DNA of 64,000 nucleotides from Dillenia suffruticosa (lineage: Eukaryota; Streptophyta; Magnoliopsida; Dilleniales; Dilleniaceae). The translations under genes were made by a program, and so were the position numbers. The stretch covers positions 13,002,174 through 13,066,173 of the forward strand of contig JAVTVX010000002.1 in the NCBI GenBank assembly GCA_033439265.1, in the 5' to 3' direction. Below, in pieces: positions 48,894 to 62,423 of this stretch (its first letter is position 1; every line of letters begins with the position of its first letter). The notes under the pieces were generated by a model, which searched no databases, was not told the origin of the DNA, and worked only from the letters and a program-made list of their open reading frames with translations.

Positions 48894-51800
48894 CTTGTAT
48901 TGTTGCTCTCTTTTGCGGGTCTATGATCTCAAGAGTCATGTCCTAGGATAATATTCTGTATTACTCTGGTTTTGTTAAAACCTGGACGTCTCTTCAACGT
49001 TATTTTAGATAAGATGATGTTAAAATAGGTCAGCAGAACGTAGCTTGTCTAGTGTCGGTGTATATAACATGATCTCCTATCTAGTGTTCTTTCTTGGGAA
49101 AACGAGTGGAGGTCCAGAGTAAAAGATTCTGAATTTTTATTTTTATTTTTTTTAAGGAAGATAACAAGCAAATGAAGGGAAAAATGTATGAACCCATGAC
49201 TATAGGCCAGTAGGTATTAGGATTTTGAATTTTTCTTTTTGACGTTGGGAATCTGTATTAGTATGTAAAAGAACAAAACCAAGTAAATATATGTATTCGT
49301 TAGCTGAAATTATAAAATAATTTATGACATTAAATAAAAGATTCGCAAGTCCTAAAAAAATTTGGAACTGTTGAAGCACAACTTCCCTCAAATATTTTGA
49401 GAGCATGGTTAGAATCAGGGAACCGACTTTTGGGTTATGTATAAGGTGGTTCTCCAAGTAAATGAGAAAAAAAAAAAAAAAAAAGAACCTTTGAGGTTTT
49501 GTATCTGATTAAAAGATTCATGGGTGAAGCCATATGCAAGCGTCTAGTCAGATAATTTTGTAAGTAAACATTGATTCGCATTGTGCTAATAGGGAAAAAA
49601 ATTACTAAACTAAATTAATAGTTAAGAATTTTTTGTTGTTTGAACTTTGATCGGAACTATGTTGTTAAGAAATATACCAAAAAATATTATAGTTTTAATT
49701 TACTGTATTTTAGTTCTCAGAGGAATTTGGGATGGACTTTGCACCAAGAATTCGTGCTTGTGGTTGGATTGCGAAGGGTATATCATGGTTGCCCTATTTT
49801 ACAAAAGATGAGGTCTTTTAATAATATTTTCTTTGTATATAAGGGGAGTCAAATTTTTTATTTGATTAAGGAATAAAGATGGTCTATTTCGCTTGCCTCG
49901 ACAAGTGCCGGTGAATAGGAGGTACTTGTGAAAACTCAGAGAGCAATCCACCAAAAGGGTCTTTTAGGTTGGGCTGGACTTAAGCCGAAAGTGTTCAAGT
50001 GTGATGCCTAGTCATTTGCCACTGGAGTCTTGACGCTACATGTCAGATCAGAGGGGATGACCATACCGTGAAATGAACAGAGAGGGCATGGTCAAGTAAT
50101 GTCCGTAACTGGGCAGAAGGCGATCCTGTGTAGATTTCGGGTGTCAGGTTGTGGGAAATACAAATTTGCTGATGCGAGGGAGGGCATCCACTGATGTCCC
50201 TTCCCATCCGTCCGATTTGAAGAACCCGCATCTACAGTACAGACTCTTGCTGTCAATTTTTGACGGCGATATCCCTCACTCACGTCGCATGCACGTGATG
50301 CCACGCTCTTCTGATTCTGATGTCTTAAAATGTATCTTTTAAGAAATGCATTCCTTTTTCTTTCGGTTCTATCGATGAATATGAATTTTAAATATATTCA
50401 TATAATAAATTTATTTATTTTCATATTTTTTATTTTAATTTTTAATTTTTTAATTTTTAATTTTAATTTTATTTTAAAAATTATGAAATTAATTTCTTCT
50501 TCTTACGAGAAGGAGAAGAAAAATGGAAAAAACGATTTGACAAAACAGGCACTAATACACACTAAAACAACTACCCAATTCTTAGGTTTTAAATATTATA
50601 TTTCTCTGCATACTATTTTCTTTCTTTACTATACATTTCTTTTTTCAAAAAAATACTTTTGTATTTTATGTATATGGTTGAACCAATATAGCACTATGAG
50701 TGTAATGTCATATACAAAATATGATTTAAAATTCCTTTAAAAATTATGTTTTTTTTTTTTTTGCTGATTTTTTCTTTGAGGTAGCAAAGACAAAAGAATT
50801 TTTTTTTTTGGGGAGGGGGGGGGGGAGATCTTGGAAATGGGATAATCCAAAAGGGGGTGATATTCCGAACGTTCTCGGACTTGCTTGGACGCTCACTTCC
50901 ACTCTCCTCGGTAAGATTCATTTGATCGTCCATATTTCCCTGTCGTCGTCACTTTCTTTTTTCTTCGGCTGTTTTTATTAGGGCAGCGGCAGAGGGTCTG
51001 AATCTGAATCCCAGGACCCACCCTACTTAGGCGATTTTGTTGACGAACGGGAACAACCGGAGTTGGAGTTGAAAACTCACAAAATTCCCACCACGAGCTT
51101 TTGACTAATAAAAGAGGGTCAACAAGACTAGGAATTTCTTGCATTATGTTCAACCAATTTTAGAAGACCGCATCCTTATAATTTTAGTTTTTGAACTTGG
51201 GTTATAGAAGTAAAAAAATAAAATTTAGAAAAATTAACCGATCTTATAGTATTGAATCGAATTAATCAGATAAAATTTAAATATCTAAAAATAAAAAAAA
51301 AATATGTTGATGTTGAATATTTGTAGAATATCCGAATGATAAAGAGTTTTTGTTTAAATATCTTTTTTGAGATATGATGTTTGAATCTAATAGATGTATT
51401 TTTAAGATTTTCACGATTTTATATAAAAAAATAATAAAAAAATTATATTGATATTGATTGCACCATGCCAATAAAAAAATACTTTAAAGAAATTAAATGA
51501 CTCAAAAATAAAATAAAATTTTCAATCTTTTATAATATCAATTGGACATTGTTTATTTAGTCAATGATTTAGAGAAAATTTAGTTATTGACTTATTATGA
51601 TAATTACTCATTGACTGACTAAAAGTCTACGCTATCTCTAATTATTTTTTAAAATAATAAAGTCGCTCTCATTTTGATGGTTATTTTATTAAATATTAAT
51701 ATTACTAATATTTATAAATTAAAAAATAATTTTAAAATTTATTATTCAAAAATTTTTAATTTATAATCAATTATAATAGATTCAAGCATATTATTATTTG

Positions 51801-53300
51801 CTTATTGTTTAAATAATTATATTTTCTGGTGCTAAATTTAAATTATAAGCACTCTTTTTTTTTTTTTTTGTAAATGAATAGTCTTGTATAACGTTAATTT
51901 TTTAAAAGATTTTGAATCCGACCTATTAATTCGTAGAGTTATTTTCTCATGTCGGTAGAGTTTAATAATTATATTTTGGTAATAGCGATTGCAATCTATA
52001 TCAACGAACAGCTATTAAATTTCTTAATTAATATTCAGATTCGAATCTTAAAAATAAAAGGAATTATGTTAGGAGAGTTCTCCTTAAAGAGAGTTTGACG
52101 ACAGGTCAAACCAGTTTAGTCAAAACATAATTTTAAATATTAATCGATGAGACACTAAAAAAAATAATGAGTTCAATTTATTCAATGAATGTGTAGAAAA
52201 ATATTACTTTCTATTTTATAACACTAAATCATGAACATCTTAATAAACAAAACTAAATATATAAATTTTCTTTTAAAAAAATCAATTTATTTCACATTCC
52301 CTCACCAAATAAATTTATTTTAAGTTTTAATATCCGAGCTTTTTGAATAATAATGACACTCGTATCTTTTTACTTAGCACAAAAATATGGGGTTGAGCTA
52401 GCTAGCTAGGAATCATCTTTTTCTAGTAATAATAATGTCACTCTTATCTACGCCTACAATCTTGATTGTGGAAAGCTTGGACACTTACACCTATAATATG
52501 TCTTATTTATGGAGGTCTGGCCCTATAGATTATCACAATTTCGAGCAGTAATAAATACCTTAGAATATATTATAAATAAAATAACACATACATCCACACA
52601 AAAATATAAGTATAATTTGCACCGACACATTCAAGTCTAATCCTCACCCATAATTATTCTTATGGCTTGGAGATGAAACTTCAAATGATATAACAAAAGA
52701 AAATTCAACTTTATTGTTTTGGGTTTGAGCAGTTGTGAAACTCAATTAAGAGACTCTCTATGAGCGTATGATTTTTATTTCTAAGACTAACTCAAGATGA
52801 TGACTTTTATCTGAAAACCCTTTAATTTTTGTAAAGAATTTTTCTATTAAAAATTTATACAAATAAAAATAAAAGCAAATTAAATAATTTGATTTGAGTG
52901 GAGGCAAGTCGAGGCTTTTCAAACATGTTAATATTTTAAGAGTTTAAAATTTGGTTAATTTAGTTTAATTAAAATTAGGTAAATTTTTAATATAATAATA
53001 TTTTTAATTATTTTAATAAAATTTTAATTTTAATTGTTAAAATTATAAAATAAAATAATTTTTATTATTATAAAAAAATAACTATAACAATATTGAGTTG
53101 AATTGGGATAAATGAAATATCAGCAAGATCCCATTTAAGAAAAAAAAAATTTAAAGTTATTCGAAGTGGGGCGAAAATCTTTGCTTGGGTTGGATGAAAG
53201 GGGCGGCCCACATTTAATGGGTGGATGCGGACGATGGGGAGCCTCGGCCCACAATTTATTTATTTTTATTTGACTTTTTTCGGAGAGAAGTCGTAAACTC

Positions 53301-53302
<2 letters not shown>

Positions 53303-53335
<33 letters not shown>
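53303..53335. repeat. (GA)n microsatellite
   Basis: Pure GA run seen directly, immediately upstream of the SINE-like insert at 53345. Confidence 0.9.
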
Positions 53336-53337
<2 letters not shown>

Positions 53338-53344
53338 CCAACAT

Positions 53345-53519
53345 ATGTCCGCGTATGTGAAAAGAGCACGTTCGTCCCTTAATCAGATCAGGAGTTCGAT
53401 TTCTACTGGGTACGAAAAAAATATTATTGGAAGAATACCCCTCAATTGAGATTTGATAAATTTTTCGATTCGGATTAGTCAGAATAAAATTCTGGATATC
53501 GGATGATCAAGTAACCAAG
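53345..53519 (+). mobile_element. tRNA-derived SINE-like insert
   Basis: Contains a B-box-like GGAGTTCGATTTCTACTGGG at about 53391-53410 followed by a 3' segment GATTCGGATTAGTCAG..GGATATCGGATG. The latter resembles the ends of the inserts at 30068, 31150 and 63390. GA-rich DNA flanks both sides. Confidence 0.45.
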
Positions 53520-54314
53520 AGAGAGAGAGAGAGAAAGAGAGTCGCTTAAGAGAGAGGAGAGAAAAAGAAGAGGGGGAGAAGAAAGAAGAGAGAAAAAAGT
53601 TCATACATTTATTTTCTCAATAAATATTCACAGGGTTTGATAATTATATATTTGATAATTTTCAAGTGAAATAAGTTTAAGTTTTAATAGTATTTTAATT
53701 TATTTAATGGTTATATTAAAAATATTATTTTTCATTTTATAACACTAAATTTATGAATATTTTAATAAACAAAATAAAAATAGTTAATTTTTTGAACACC
53801 TCCATTGAAGGGAAAATAGTTAATTTTGAAAGAGTTATTGTAAACTATTTTTAGATACGAACCTATGTGAGGAAGAAAATTTCAACCCTGTGTCAATTTT
53901 TTAAGAAAAGTTTCAATATCATTAATCATAATTTATTAACGTTAAATTTTAAAAGTGGTATGTCTTTTATTTTTATTTTTTATTTTAATTTGCCTTAATA
54001 ATAAGGTAGAGGGTCATTTCATGAAAACAAGTCCAAGTGGTGGGTGGTGATACGCTACTGTCTACACTCTCCGCAGTGCTTAGCTGGGCCTCTGCAGTCA
54101 TTTCAATTTTTTTTGTTTGGCAACCGGTTGCCAAGTGCTCTTTCGAATTCAAAAAACAAAAATGTGAGAAAGAAAAAAATCAAAATGCGTGAGAATCACG
54201 CTCCTGGTGGAGAGTGGATCACGTCACCTCAACGAAGTTAGTTTCACTATTTATTTTTTGTAATTTCAAATTTTCGTTTTTCAATATCAGAACTCAACCG
54301 TATTATTTTCCGTC

Positions 54315-54420
54315 TATTTATATACAACAACAACCACCGATCTTGCCTCACCCTCGCGCACCTCTCTCCCTACACTTTTCACGGTTCCTCTCTCTCTCTC
54401 TCTCTCGCTCGCTCGCTCTC
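54315..54420 (+). promoter_or_regulatory. TATA box and (CT)n leader of the IQD gene
   Basis: TATTTATATA at 54315-54324 is followed by a CT/CGCT tract at 54387-54420, and the ATG is at 54492. Spacing of about 170 bases suits a leader of 130-150 bases. Inferred from position and composition only. Confidence 0.5.
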
Positions 54421-54491
54421 CCCTCCCAATGCAAAGCCAAACCCACGTCCGGCCCCCCAAATCGGTTCTCTGGCGAACGTAGAAAACCAAA

Positions 54492-57400
54492 ATGGGAAAA
54501 GCTGCGAGATGGTTCCGCAACCTGCTCACCGGAAAAAAGCCCAACCCCACGGACCCAAATAAACCACCAAAGGAGAAAAAACGTTGGAGCTTTGTCAAAT
54601 CCTATCGAGAAAAATCCCAATCCCAAACCATCCAGCCCCAAGCACAGGCCCATGAAGAGAGAGTAGTGGGGTATGATGGAGCAGATGGTGTTGACCCGAA
54701 CAAGCATGCAATTGCAGTGGCCGCCGCGACGGCAGCCATGGCTGAGGCGGCAGTTGCGGCAGCTCAAGCAGCAGCGGTGGTGGTGAGGCTGACGAGTAGT
54801 GGAAGGTGTGGCAGTAACACCACGGCGTACGTTAGTGGTACCTACTTGATTCGCGAAGAGTGGGCTGCTGTTAAGATTCAGTCTCTTTTCCGAGGCTATT
54901 TGGTTAGTTTAATGTTTTTTCTTCTTAAGTTGTCAAAAGTTGATTTTTTTATTTTTTGCCCGTGAATTTATGAAATCGTGTTCTTATTGATTTACATTTT
55001 TTTTTATGAAAGCAATGAAAACACTTTTTCACTCCAAAACGTACCGGTTATGAACATTAAAAATAAAATTAGAAAACAAAACAAAAAATCTATTTTGGTT
55101 TATGCACGAAATTATATGTTTTTTTTCGAATAAAATAAAAAAATTCAAGTCACTAAAATCAACATTTTGGGGTCTTTGATTTTTTTTGATGAAGTTTTAA
55201 TTTTCCACGGCAATATATAATATTTAATTTTACCGGGTCGAGGGCAAAACTGGGATTTCATTCCAACCCACAGTCCAACCCGAGAATCCCAAAGGGACAG
55301 ACGACGTCGTTTTAGCAGTCAAAATTGGATTCCTCGGACGGTAGTTTCTAAAGAAGAGTCCAACGACGACGTTTTGTCACCACCATGTGTTTACCCTGGC
55401 AATATCACCATCTCACCATTGTTTTGACTCGTTTGCTTGCTCTCCTAATCAATCTTTTATCATAAAAATAGATAAGCAAAGCTCATCCCATCAAGCACAA
55501 CCTTCTTGCCTTCTTTTCCCAATTAGAGAAATATAATCCTACTATTTCTTTGAACTTTTTTAATACATGTAACACTATTTACAATATTCTAATACATACA
55601 AATAAACACACTCACCCACCAATGGGTAGAAAACTATATTGTGAAATAGTTTTATCCGTAATGTTACAATTTCCATTTTCGGTTAAAATCTGCGAGTAGA
55701 ACAAGGTAAAATAATAGTCAATAGAGTCAAATACTTCGAAACAGTGGTATATCTGAGCCATTATATGAATTTTGTCACAAATTTTTTGTACATGCAATTT
55801 CTTTGGGGTGTGTGGCAAGGCAACAGAAGAGAACCCCACAATGAGCTGTGAATGAGTAAATTTTAGGATTATGATCTCAGTTTCCGGCTGGTTTGTTGCC
55901 TGCCATTTTCACTATTAAAGATCCATCAATCTTTTGCTCTGCACTTACTGTGTAATTTTGGTTGTTGATTTTGATTGCGTCATTTATTGCCCATTTCTTT
56001 TTAATAATTTCTATAGAGGGTCACTGTGTTTTTGCTCAGTTCTATTAATGTAGGGTCAGATTTTTTGGTGTTGTAATTACACAATAGTTGGTCTATTAAA
56101 TTTCATATACTATTTTACCTACCACTTTTAGGTCTCAGTAGGTGGTCTTTTCACTTTCACATACTATTTTACCTGCCGCTCTTCGGTCTCTTTTTTTGGG
56201 ATAATTTTTGCCCCCATGATTCTTCTATATTGAAATACCTTTTTCAGTGGTCAAAAAATCAAATATTTGGGCAATAAAGAATCCGTGTGGTGTGCGCCGA
56301 CCCTATATTTGTGGGGGGGTTGGTTTTCTTCTCGTGGGTATCGTTTGAACTGCTGCTTTTAGTGTTGGAATAAAGGTTTGGAGATTTTGAGCCAAAATAG
56401 GACATAGATACAGTCGCATTCAATGTTAAATCAATTTAGGTTTTGTGTCTAACAAGGTTATTTTTCTTTTAAAGGAAAGTGGTTGGTATGTCTTAATTCA
56501 TATGGTGAAGTCTTAGCTAAGAAGTGTCATTTACTCAACCTAGTATGGCCATTGAGGTTGAATTCAGAGCAATGAAAAAAAGTTAGTTAAGGATTTTGCT
56601 TTTTGGGTAGACATATGTTCTTTTAGAGAGAAAGCAAAGAGTGGTTGATGACTTTAACTATGAATCTGTGTTAAGGACTTATTTTTAGCATTTCGTATTT
56701 TGGAGGGAATTGCAATCAAGATGTCATTGTCATATTAAGTGAGAACCCAGTAGCTTTGCTATCATCTTTAATTTCTTTTCTGAGCATCTGAATTAATGTT
56801 GGTCTGTTATGACATTTAAAGGCTAGAAGGGCATTGCGGGCTTTGAAAGCATTGGTGAAGCTACAAGCATTAGTAAGAGGTCACATTGTGAGAAAGCAGA
56901 CGGTAAATATTCTACGACGAATGCAAGCATTGTTGCGAGCACAGGCACGAGCCCGAGCAGGGCGGGTGCAAGTTTTGGAGTCCCCATATCCAAATAGCAA
57001 ATCCTCTCAAGTCCAAAATCCTGTGAGTCTAGAATTTACTTTCCCTCCACTCCATTTATTTGAATTTGAATTTTCCTAGATATGCCTTCAAAATTTGAAT
57101 GCTATTACTTTAGTGGGACTATAAAGTATGGGCAGCTTTTAACATTGTTGGCTTGAGAAATAAGATAGGTTGGTCCCCCTATTTTTTGAATTTGACATGT
57201 AAGGTTGTTATTAGTAAGTACCAGTGAGTAAGCTTTATACAATGTGGGCCTACAAAGCATCTTCTGAGAAGTTCCTCTGCAATTCTAGAGTTACTTTTGT
57301 GAAGTGAATTAATTCACTTTCAATGACCAGCAAGCGTGTTTTGTACGAGTCGGCTCCAAACTAATATTGTAAATCCAACTTTTTTTTTTTGGGGGGGGGG

Positions 57401-58635
57401 TGTTTGTAAAATTTTGGGGGCCGAGGAGACTCAAACCCAGTCCGTGCTCGAGTGGAAAGGGGAGTATTTCCATGAAGCCAACAAAATTTTTCTCTCCTGT
57501 TTGGAGAGAAGGCGAGTTTTGATGTGATTTAGGTGGAAACTTTTGTTTTGTTAAATTTCTTGCCACTTTTCATTGGTGGACTATGCAGAGGTTCCCATGT
57601 TTTAAAACTCATGAAATCTGGTATGCTTTCATATGGATATCAGCATGTGATATTTGAGCCTCTTAGGAATTAGGTATATTTGTCTGGAACAGCTTTTCAT
57701 CCTATATGGCTTCTCCGTGCAGGGTCCTCCAACCCCAGAAAAATTTGAGCACAACATTCGTGCTAAAAGGGGAATACGCGATTCATCTCCTGGGTTAAAG
57801 GTATGGGGTAGTGTTGTGTCTCATGCGAACATGTTTCACATCACTAATGCACTTTTTGTTCATTATGTAGAGAAACAGCCCGAGATCAACCCGCAGGGAA
57901 GACAATGTAGAGAGAGCTGAATTGGGTCAGAGTTGGGTAGATCCTCAAAGCGATGAAGGATCTGGCAATCAACAAGGACCTCCAGTAAGGAATGGAATGG
58001 TAGACGATGAAAAGAGCGCTAAGATCCTTGAAGTTGACACCGGGAAACCACATGTTTCATCCAAAAGAAGAAATCTTTTCCAATCATCCAACTATACTGT
58101 GTCTTCTGATCAAAATAGTCATTGCTTTACAACTTCGAAAGACTCAACCACACATCAAACCGTTCCAAGTCCTTTGTCATGTGAAGTCCAATCTCTAAGC
58201 CCTCTGAAATTTTCCCATGAAGTAGAGGACTGTTTCTGCACAGCTGATAATAGTCCTCAATTCTATTCTGCATCATCTAGGGCTGCTAGTTCCAAGGGAG
58301 GGCCATTCACTCCTACAAAGAGTGATGGAACACGGAGCATCCTTAGCAGTTACTCTGACTACCCAAACTACATGGCTAACACCGAATCATCAAGGGCTAA
58401 GGTGAGATCTCTCAGTGCTCCAAAACAAAGACCACAGTTTGAGAAATCTAGTTCCACAAAGAGGTATTCTCTTTATGGATATGGTGATTCGAGGTCCCGT
58501 TCTCAAAAGGTGTCTTCTTTGCATACCAATTTCACCAACAAAGCCTATCCCGGATCAGGACACTTGGATAGGCTTGGAATGCCGGTTACAGCCGAAGTAT
58601 CTGGATTCAGTGGTGTCTTGCGACATGGGGATTAG
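54492..58635 (+). CDS. IQD family calmodulin-binding scaffold protein
   Basis: Four exons, 54492-54902, 56822-57022, 57723-57800 and 57871-58635, join in frame to 484 aa. The head [12 protein letters not shown] and basic KEKKRWSF are typical of IQD proteins. The IQ67 region (about 119-185) is split by a phase-0 intron after FRGYL, as is usual in the family. It has IQ motifs [17 protein letters not shown] and [16 protein letters not shown] and then [18 protein letters not shown]. An alanine-rich stretch precedes it (residues ~75-98). A C-terminal DUF4005-type block starts at about 390 ([13 protein letters not shown]) with [15 protein letters not shown] proteins bind calmodulin and decorate microtubules, membranes or nuclei to guide growth and cell shape. 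The sequence most resembles the IQD19-24 group, but I do not assign a number. The first intron is 1.9 kb and holds nothing recognisable beyond a paired ACGACGT motif near 55300-55375. Confidence 0.95.
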
Positions 58636-59635
58636 AATGTGCTTAGGAAGTTTTCTTTTTCTGCCACAAAGTTTGACTAACAGCTGTACTTAGTTTTTAA
58701 CATGGTATCTAGGCAAATGGTCTAGTATCTAGGGAAATAGTCTCCGATATCAGATGGGAGTTAAGGTGGAACTGACTTTCATGTCAAGAATTATGTATGC
58801 ACTGATTACATTCCAAGCAGATCTTCTCCTAAATTCTGCTGCAAAGAATCAAAGATCAACACATGAACATTGTGCTTGGGTACGTCATTGTCTTGGTGAA
58901 TGTGAAATGCATCAAAATTTCAAAAACACGAGTTGGCTTCGTATTAAATTTGTACTTGAAAATCTGTAGCTGGGTCCCGAGATTCCTTACTGCAGATTTG
59001 ACAAATTCAGCCAAGGAAACGCATTTGTTGACCATTTTAATTGTGTGAGGTGTCTCGGTGAGGGATAAGGATGCCCCCGCATATTGGATCAACTATTAGA
59101 CTTAGACATTGCGGTGTCGGTGCGCGTGCCCTTACGCGGACATTAATAGAATAGCTAACAAGAATTCTTGTTTCCAAAGATTTTGTATTTTGGTAGAGTC
59201 AACCATTTATGCATTTATGAGGCACCACATTTTCTGGTGCCCTGGTGCCCAATCCATTACAAAACCATTCCATTAAGGATCTCATCTCAAGTAATACAGC
59301 ACTCGACCTTCTTGTCCTGAGTTAATCATTTTCTAGTCTCCCAATATTGTTTTTTCCGTATCCAGGAGAGTCGAACTCTTGACTTGGTTAAGAAACGAAG
59401 GTGCTCTTCTTACCTATATCAACAAGTGTTGGTGGCATAAACTAACTCTGTTGAAACCAACTCCATATAGAAAGGAATTTCTGTGTAAATCAACATGTAA
59501 TCATATCTAGATATCAAGTATTCAAGAAACAAAGATCCTCGTACTAACACTATGCATGTACATAAAAGGCATCACAACAAATGTGAAAACATTATAAAGA
59601 ATATCAAAAGAGTGACAAAGAATGAGATTTTTCCA
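58636..59635. other. Convergent 3' interval between IQD and rhomboid genes
   Basis: About 1 kb between two stop codons of converging genes. It should contain both 3' untranslated regions. No gene seen. Confidence 0.55.
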
Positions 59636-62423
59636 TCATTCCCCACATTTCCATTTAGATGTCGGAACGCAGCTCAAGTAATGGCACCAGCTGCAGTGCT
59701 TGTTTCCACTCTCACCCTTAAATAGCATCACCAATCCAATAGTAAATCTGCAAGATTTGTCCAAAGATAAATTATGTCAGCATTCAATAAAAACAAGAAA
59801 TTCTCAATCACAAGTACAAAGTAATAATAATCATAGGACTTATCAATGGGGAGCTTCCATTGAATTATTCTGAACCAATTAATATTTAGAATGACGGAAC
59901 TTACCCTACGATAAGGAGAACCACTGAAACCACCCAAAGAACATACTGATAGACCTTGTGCTTTGATTTTCCACGAGCACCAGAAGGAAGATGCTGACGC
60001 TCCACCCAGCCAAACTGAGGACGCACTAGTAGAACAAAGCCCAGGAAGAAACCCGTCAAGAATCCTCCAATGTGAGCAAAGTTATCAACGTGAGGAAGGA
60101 TTCCAAGTGCCAAGTTGATAACAATGACAACCACAAGTGTCAAAAGAGCTGCAGCCTACAGGGAGGAAAACAATCAAATCTTCAAACCCAATCCCGTTCA
60201 TATGATCAAGAATTTACTGGGCTACGAGAGTCACTCCTAGAAAACAAAGTCAACAGGAGTGCTCTCTGCCCTGCACACTCTGAAAAATTTAATATAGCTC
60301 CCGGTAAACTCACCTTGTTACTGTAGATGGTCCAGTTAGTAAGCAGCTCTGATAGCATTGCGCCAAGAAGGCCAAAGAGAGCACCAGAAGCACCCACGGA
60401 GATATTATTGCTGGACTGAATGAAAAGGGAGGAGAGTATGCTCCCACCAAGACCAGATACAAAGTAAATTATCCCAACTCGGACTGCCACATTGCATATC
60501 CCAAGTAAATATTTCAGATACAAAAACATTGGCCCACTATGAAGAAACAAGTATGATGAATATACCCAATAAAAAAGACAGAAGAAAGGACTTACTAAAC
60601 CCAAATTGTTGTTCAAGGCGAATTCCAATGAAGACCAAGCTTAACATGTTTGCAAGCAGATGAACGACACCAGCATGAAGCCACATACAGGTTAGAAGTC
60701 TCCATCCTTGATGTTGGTGAACAATCTTGTCCCACTCTAGAGCTCCCAATTTCAACAAACTGAACAAATATATAGAAATGCCAATAAGAATAATTACTGA
60801 AAAGGAATAGAAGTTGAAATTGGTTGGAAAGAGAGTATGTTGGAATTTTTTTTTGGGGCAAGTTTACAAGTTGAATTCAAACATAAGTTCGCATCATTTC
60901 GGGATAAGATAGTTCCTTTTGGAACAGTCATGTTGCAGTTCTTGGCCTTAGAATACAAGGATTTTAGGGTCACAAACAAAGCATGTTCCCAACAAGATTT
61001 ACTTGCGAAGCAGAAATTTCACCAGAGAAATGGTTTCGACAGTTTCATGAGAACATGACAGCATGGCACAATTCATGGTCAGACTCATTCCTAGCTATTA
61101 GACACACAAGTGCCTTATTTCATATTCCTTGCAATTTTTTAAGACTCAAATCATAGCCGAAAATAGATCTTCCATCTTACATTTTTGAACTACAGATAGT
61201 AAAAAATTTTAAGGAGGAAAAGTATCACTGCAGATGTTTAACAACAAATCTAACCCTTCAAACTAATTCAATAAACCCACTTAAAGACATTCAAAGCTGG
61301 CATAATCAAAGGAAGAGACGATTCGGAAAACTGAAAGCCAAAGTCAGCAGAAAATCCCAAATGAATATTCACCATATTAGGACAAGCAAAAGCAGAAGCA
61401 ATAGGATTAGGTAAACCACTCCAATTAAATTCCACAAAGTTATTTACAAATACCTCAATTCAGATTTTAGAGAAGCTAACAATTCACAATAAATTGCAAA
61501 ATATTTCGAAACCCGGAAGCCAAAATTAAGTCAAAGGCAAACCCAACTAATCAATTTGACTCGAAGACCCCCAAAACCATTTCCATTTTTCTTTCTTAAG
61601 TCCCAATTCAGATTTAATAGTGTGCGAGAGAAATTGAAAAAAGAAACCCTAATTTCTTCTTATAAAAGAATAAAGCACAAAACCCGAAGACAAATTCAAA
61701 TCAAAATCACACCCAGCAAATCAATTAAACTTAAAACTCTAAATTTCAAACCCTAAACGAATGCGAATAATTCCTTCGGACAAAGGCTAAATCACGAGAC
61801 CGAGAAGACAAAATCGAATCAAAACGAAGACCCCAACGAATCAATTGAAACAAAACTCACGAATTTCAAGATCGGCATCAAGGAAAAACAGGGACTTAGA
61901 TTAAAAAAAAAAAAAAAATCCAATTGAATTTCCAAAGCAAACTGACAAAATTCTCGATCCAGATTTCACATCAGACCAAACACAATTCAAGATAAATCAC
62001 GAAACCCAGAGGTCAAAATCAAATGAAAATCACACCCAACCGACCAATTTCACTAAAACCACAAATAAAAAAAAAAGAAAAAGAAAAACGAAACTTTCGA
62101 GATTAGAGATTCAAGAAAACTCACGTGGAGGACGAGGGACCCAGAAGAGGGTTTTCTTTGGTAGGCTCGAAAGAAAATCTCCCAAGAAATTTCGCCACAC
62201 ATGGTCCATAATCTTCAGTAGTGGTCGAATTACTAGGACAGTTGTTGATGTACATAACCACAATGAACACTGCAACGTTGGCGACAACAATCATAGGAAC
62301 CAACCATGAAGTCCAATATGTTTCAGAAGACTCAACGTGGTACGTTGAGTGATACCCATTTGGATTTTGAGGTGGACCTCTGTTTTTCATACTTCCTCGG
62401 TTTTCTAGATCTCCGTTTGGCAT
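59636..62423 (-). CDS. Rhomboid intramembrane serine protease, plant RBL type
   Basis: Five exons: 62125-62423, 60596-60759, 60314-60483, 59905-60155 and 59636-59747, joining in frame to 331 aa. Rhomboids cleave membrane proteins within the bilayer; plant RBL1/RBL2 relatives reside in the Golgi. After a cytosolic head a first membrane segment lies at 40-60. Active-site features: WR plus WLHAG (126-130), HLLAN with N137 for the oxyanion hole, GASGA with nucleophile S187, and the partner H239 in HIGGF. A seventh segment ([14 protein letters not shown]) follows, then a Cys-rich tail ([11 protein letters not shown] ... KCGE) typical of the plant group. All catalytic residues are kept, so an active protease is expected. 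The ATG at 62423 is the first in frame with a compact head. The first intron (60760-62124) is 1.4 kb and plain. Confidence 0.95.

Larger units (their letters stand above)
48894..54314. other. Long intergenic between kinase and IQD gene
   Basis: 5.4 kb with no supported gene. It includes a less AT-rich patch at 49880-50330 with no recognisable protein, a T/A low-complexity stretch (50400-50475), a G run (50812-50827), another moderately GC patch at 50860-51130, and then very AT-rich DNA to 53150. A (GA)n tract (53303-53335) and a SINE-like insert (53345-53519) lie near the right end. Confidence 0.5.

Noticed and set aside
50043-50342. Overlapping small frames on both strands in the less AT-rich island
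   Set aside because: No motif, no splice partners and no start context; kept only as an unexplained patch.
54314-54767. Minus-strand frames of 94 and 139 codons over the IQD first exon
   Set aside because: Antisense shadows of the IQD exon and its CT tract (Arg-Glu repeats); no family resemblance.
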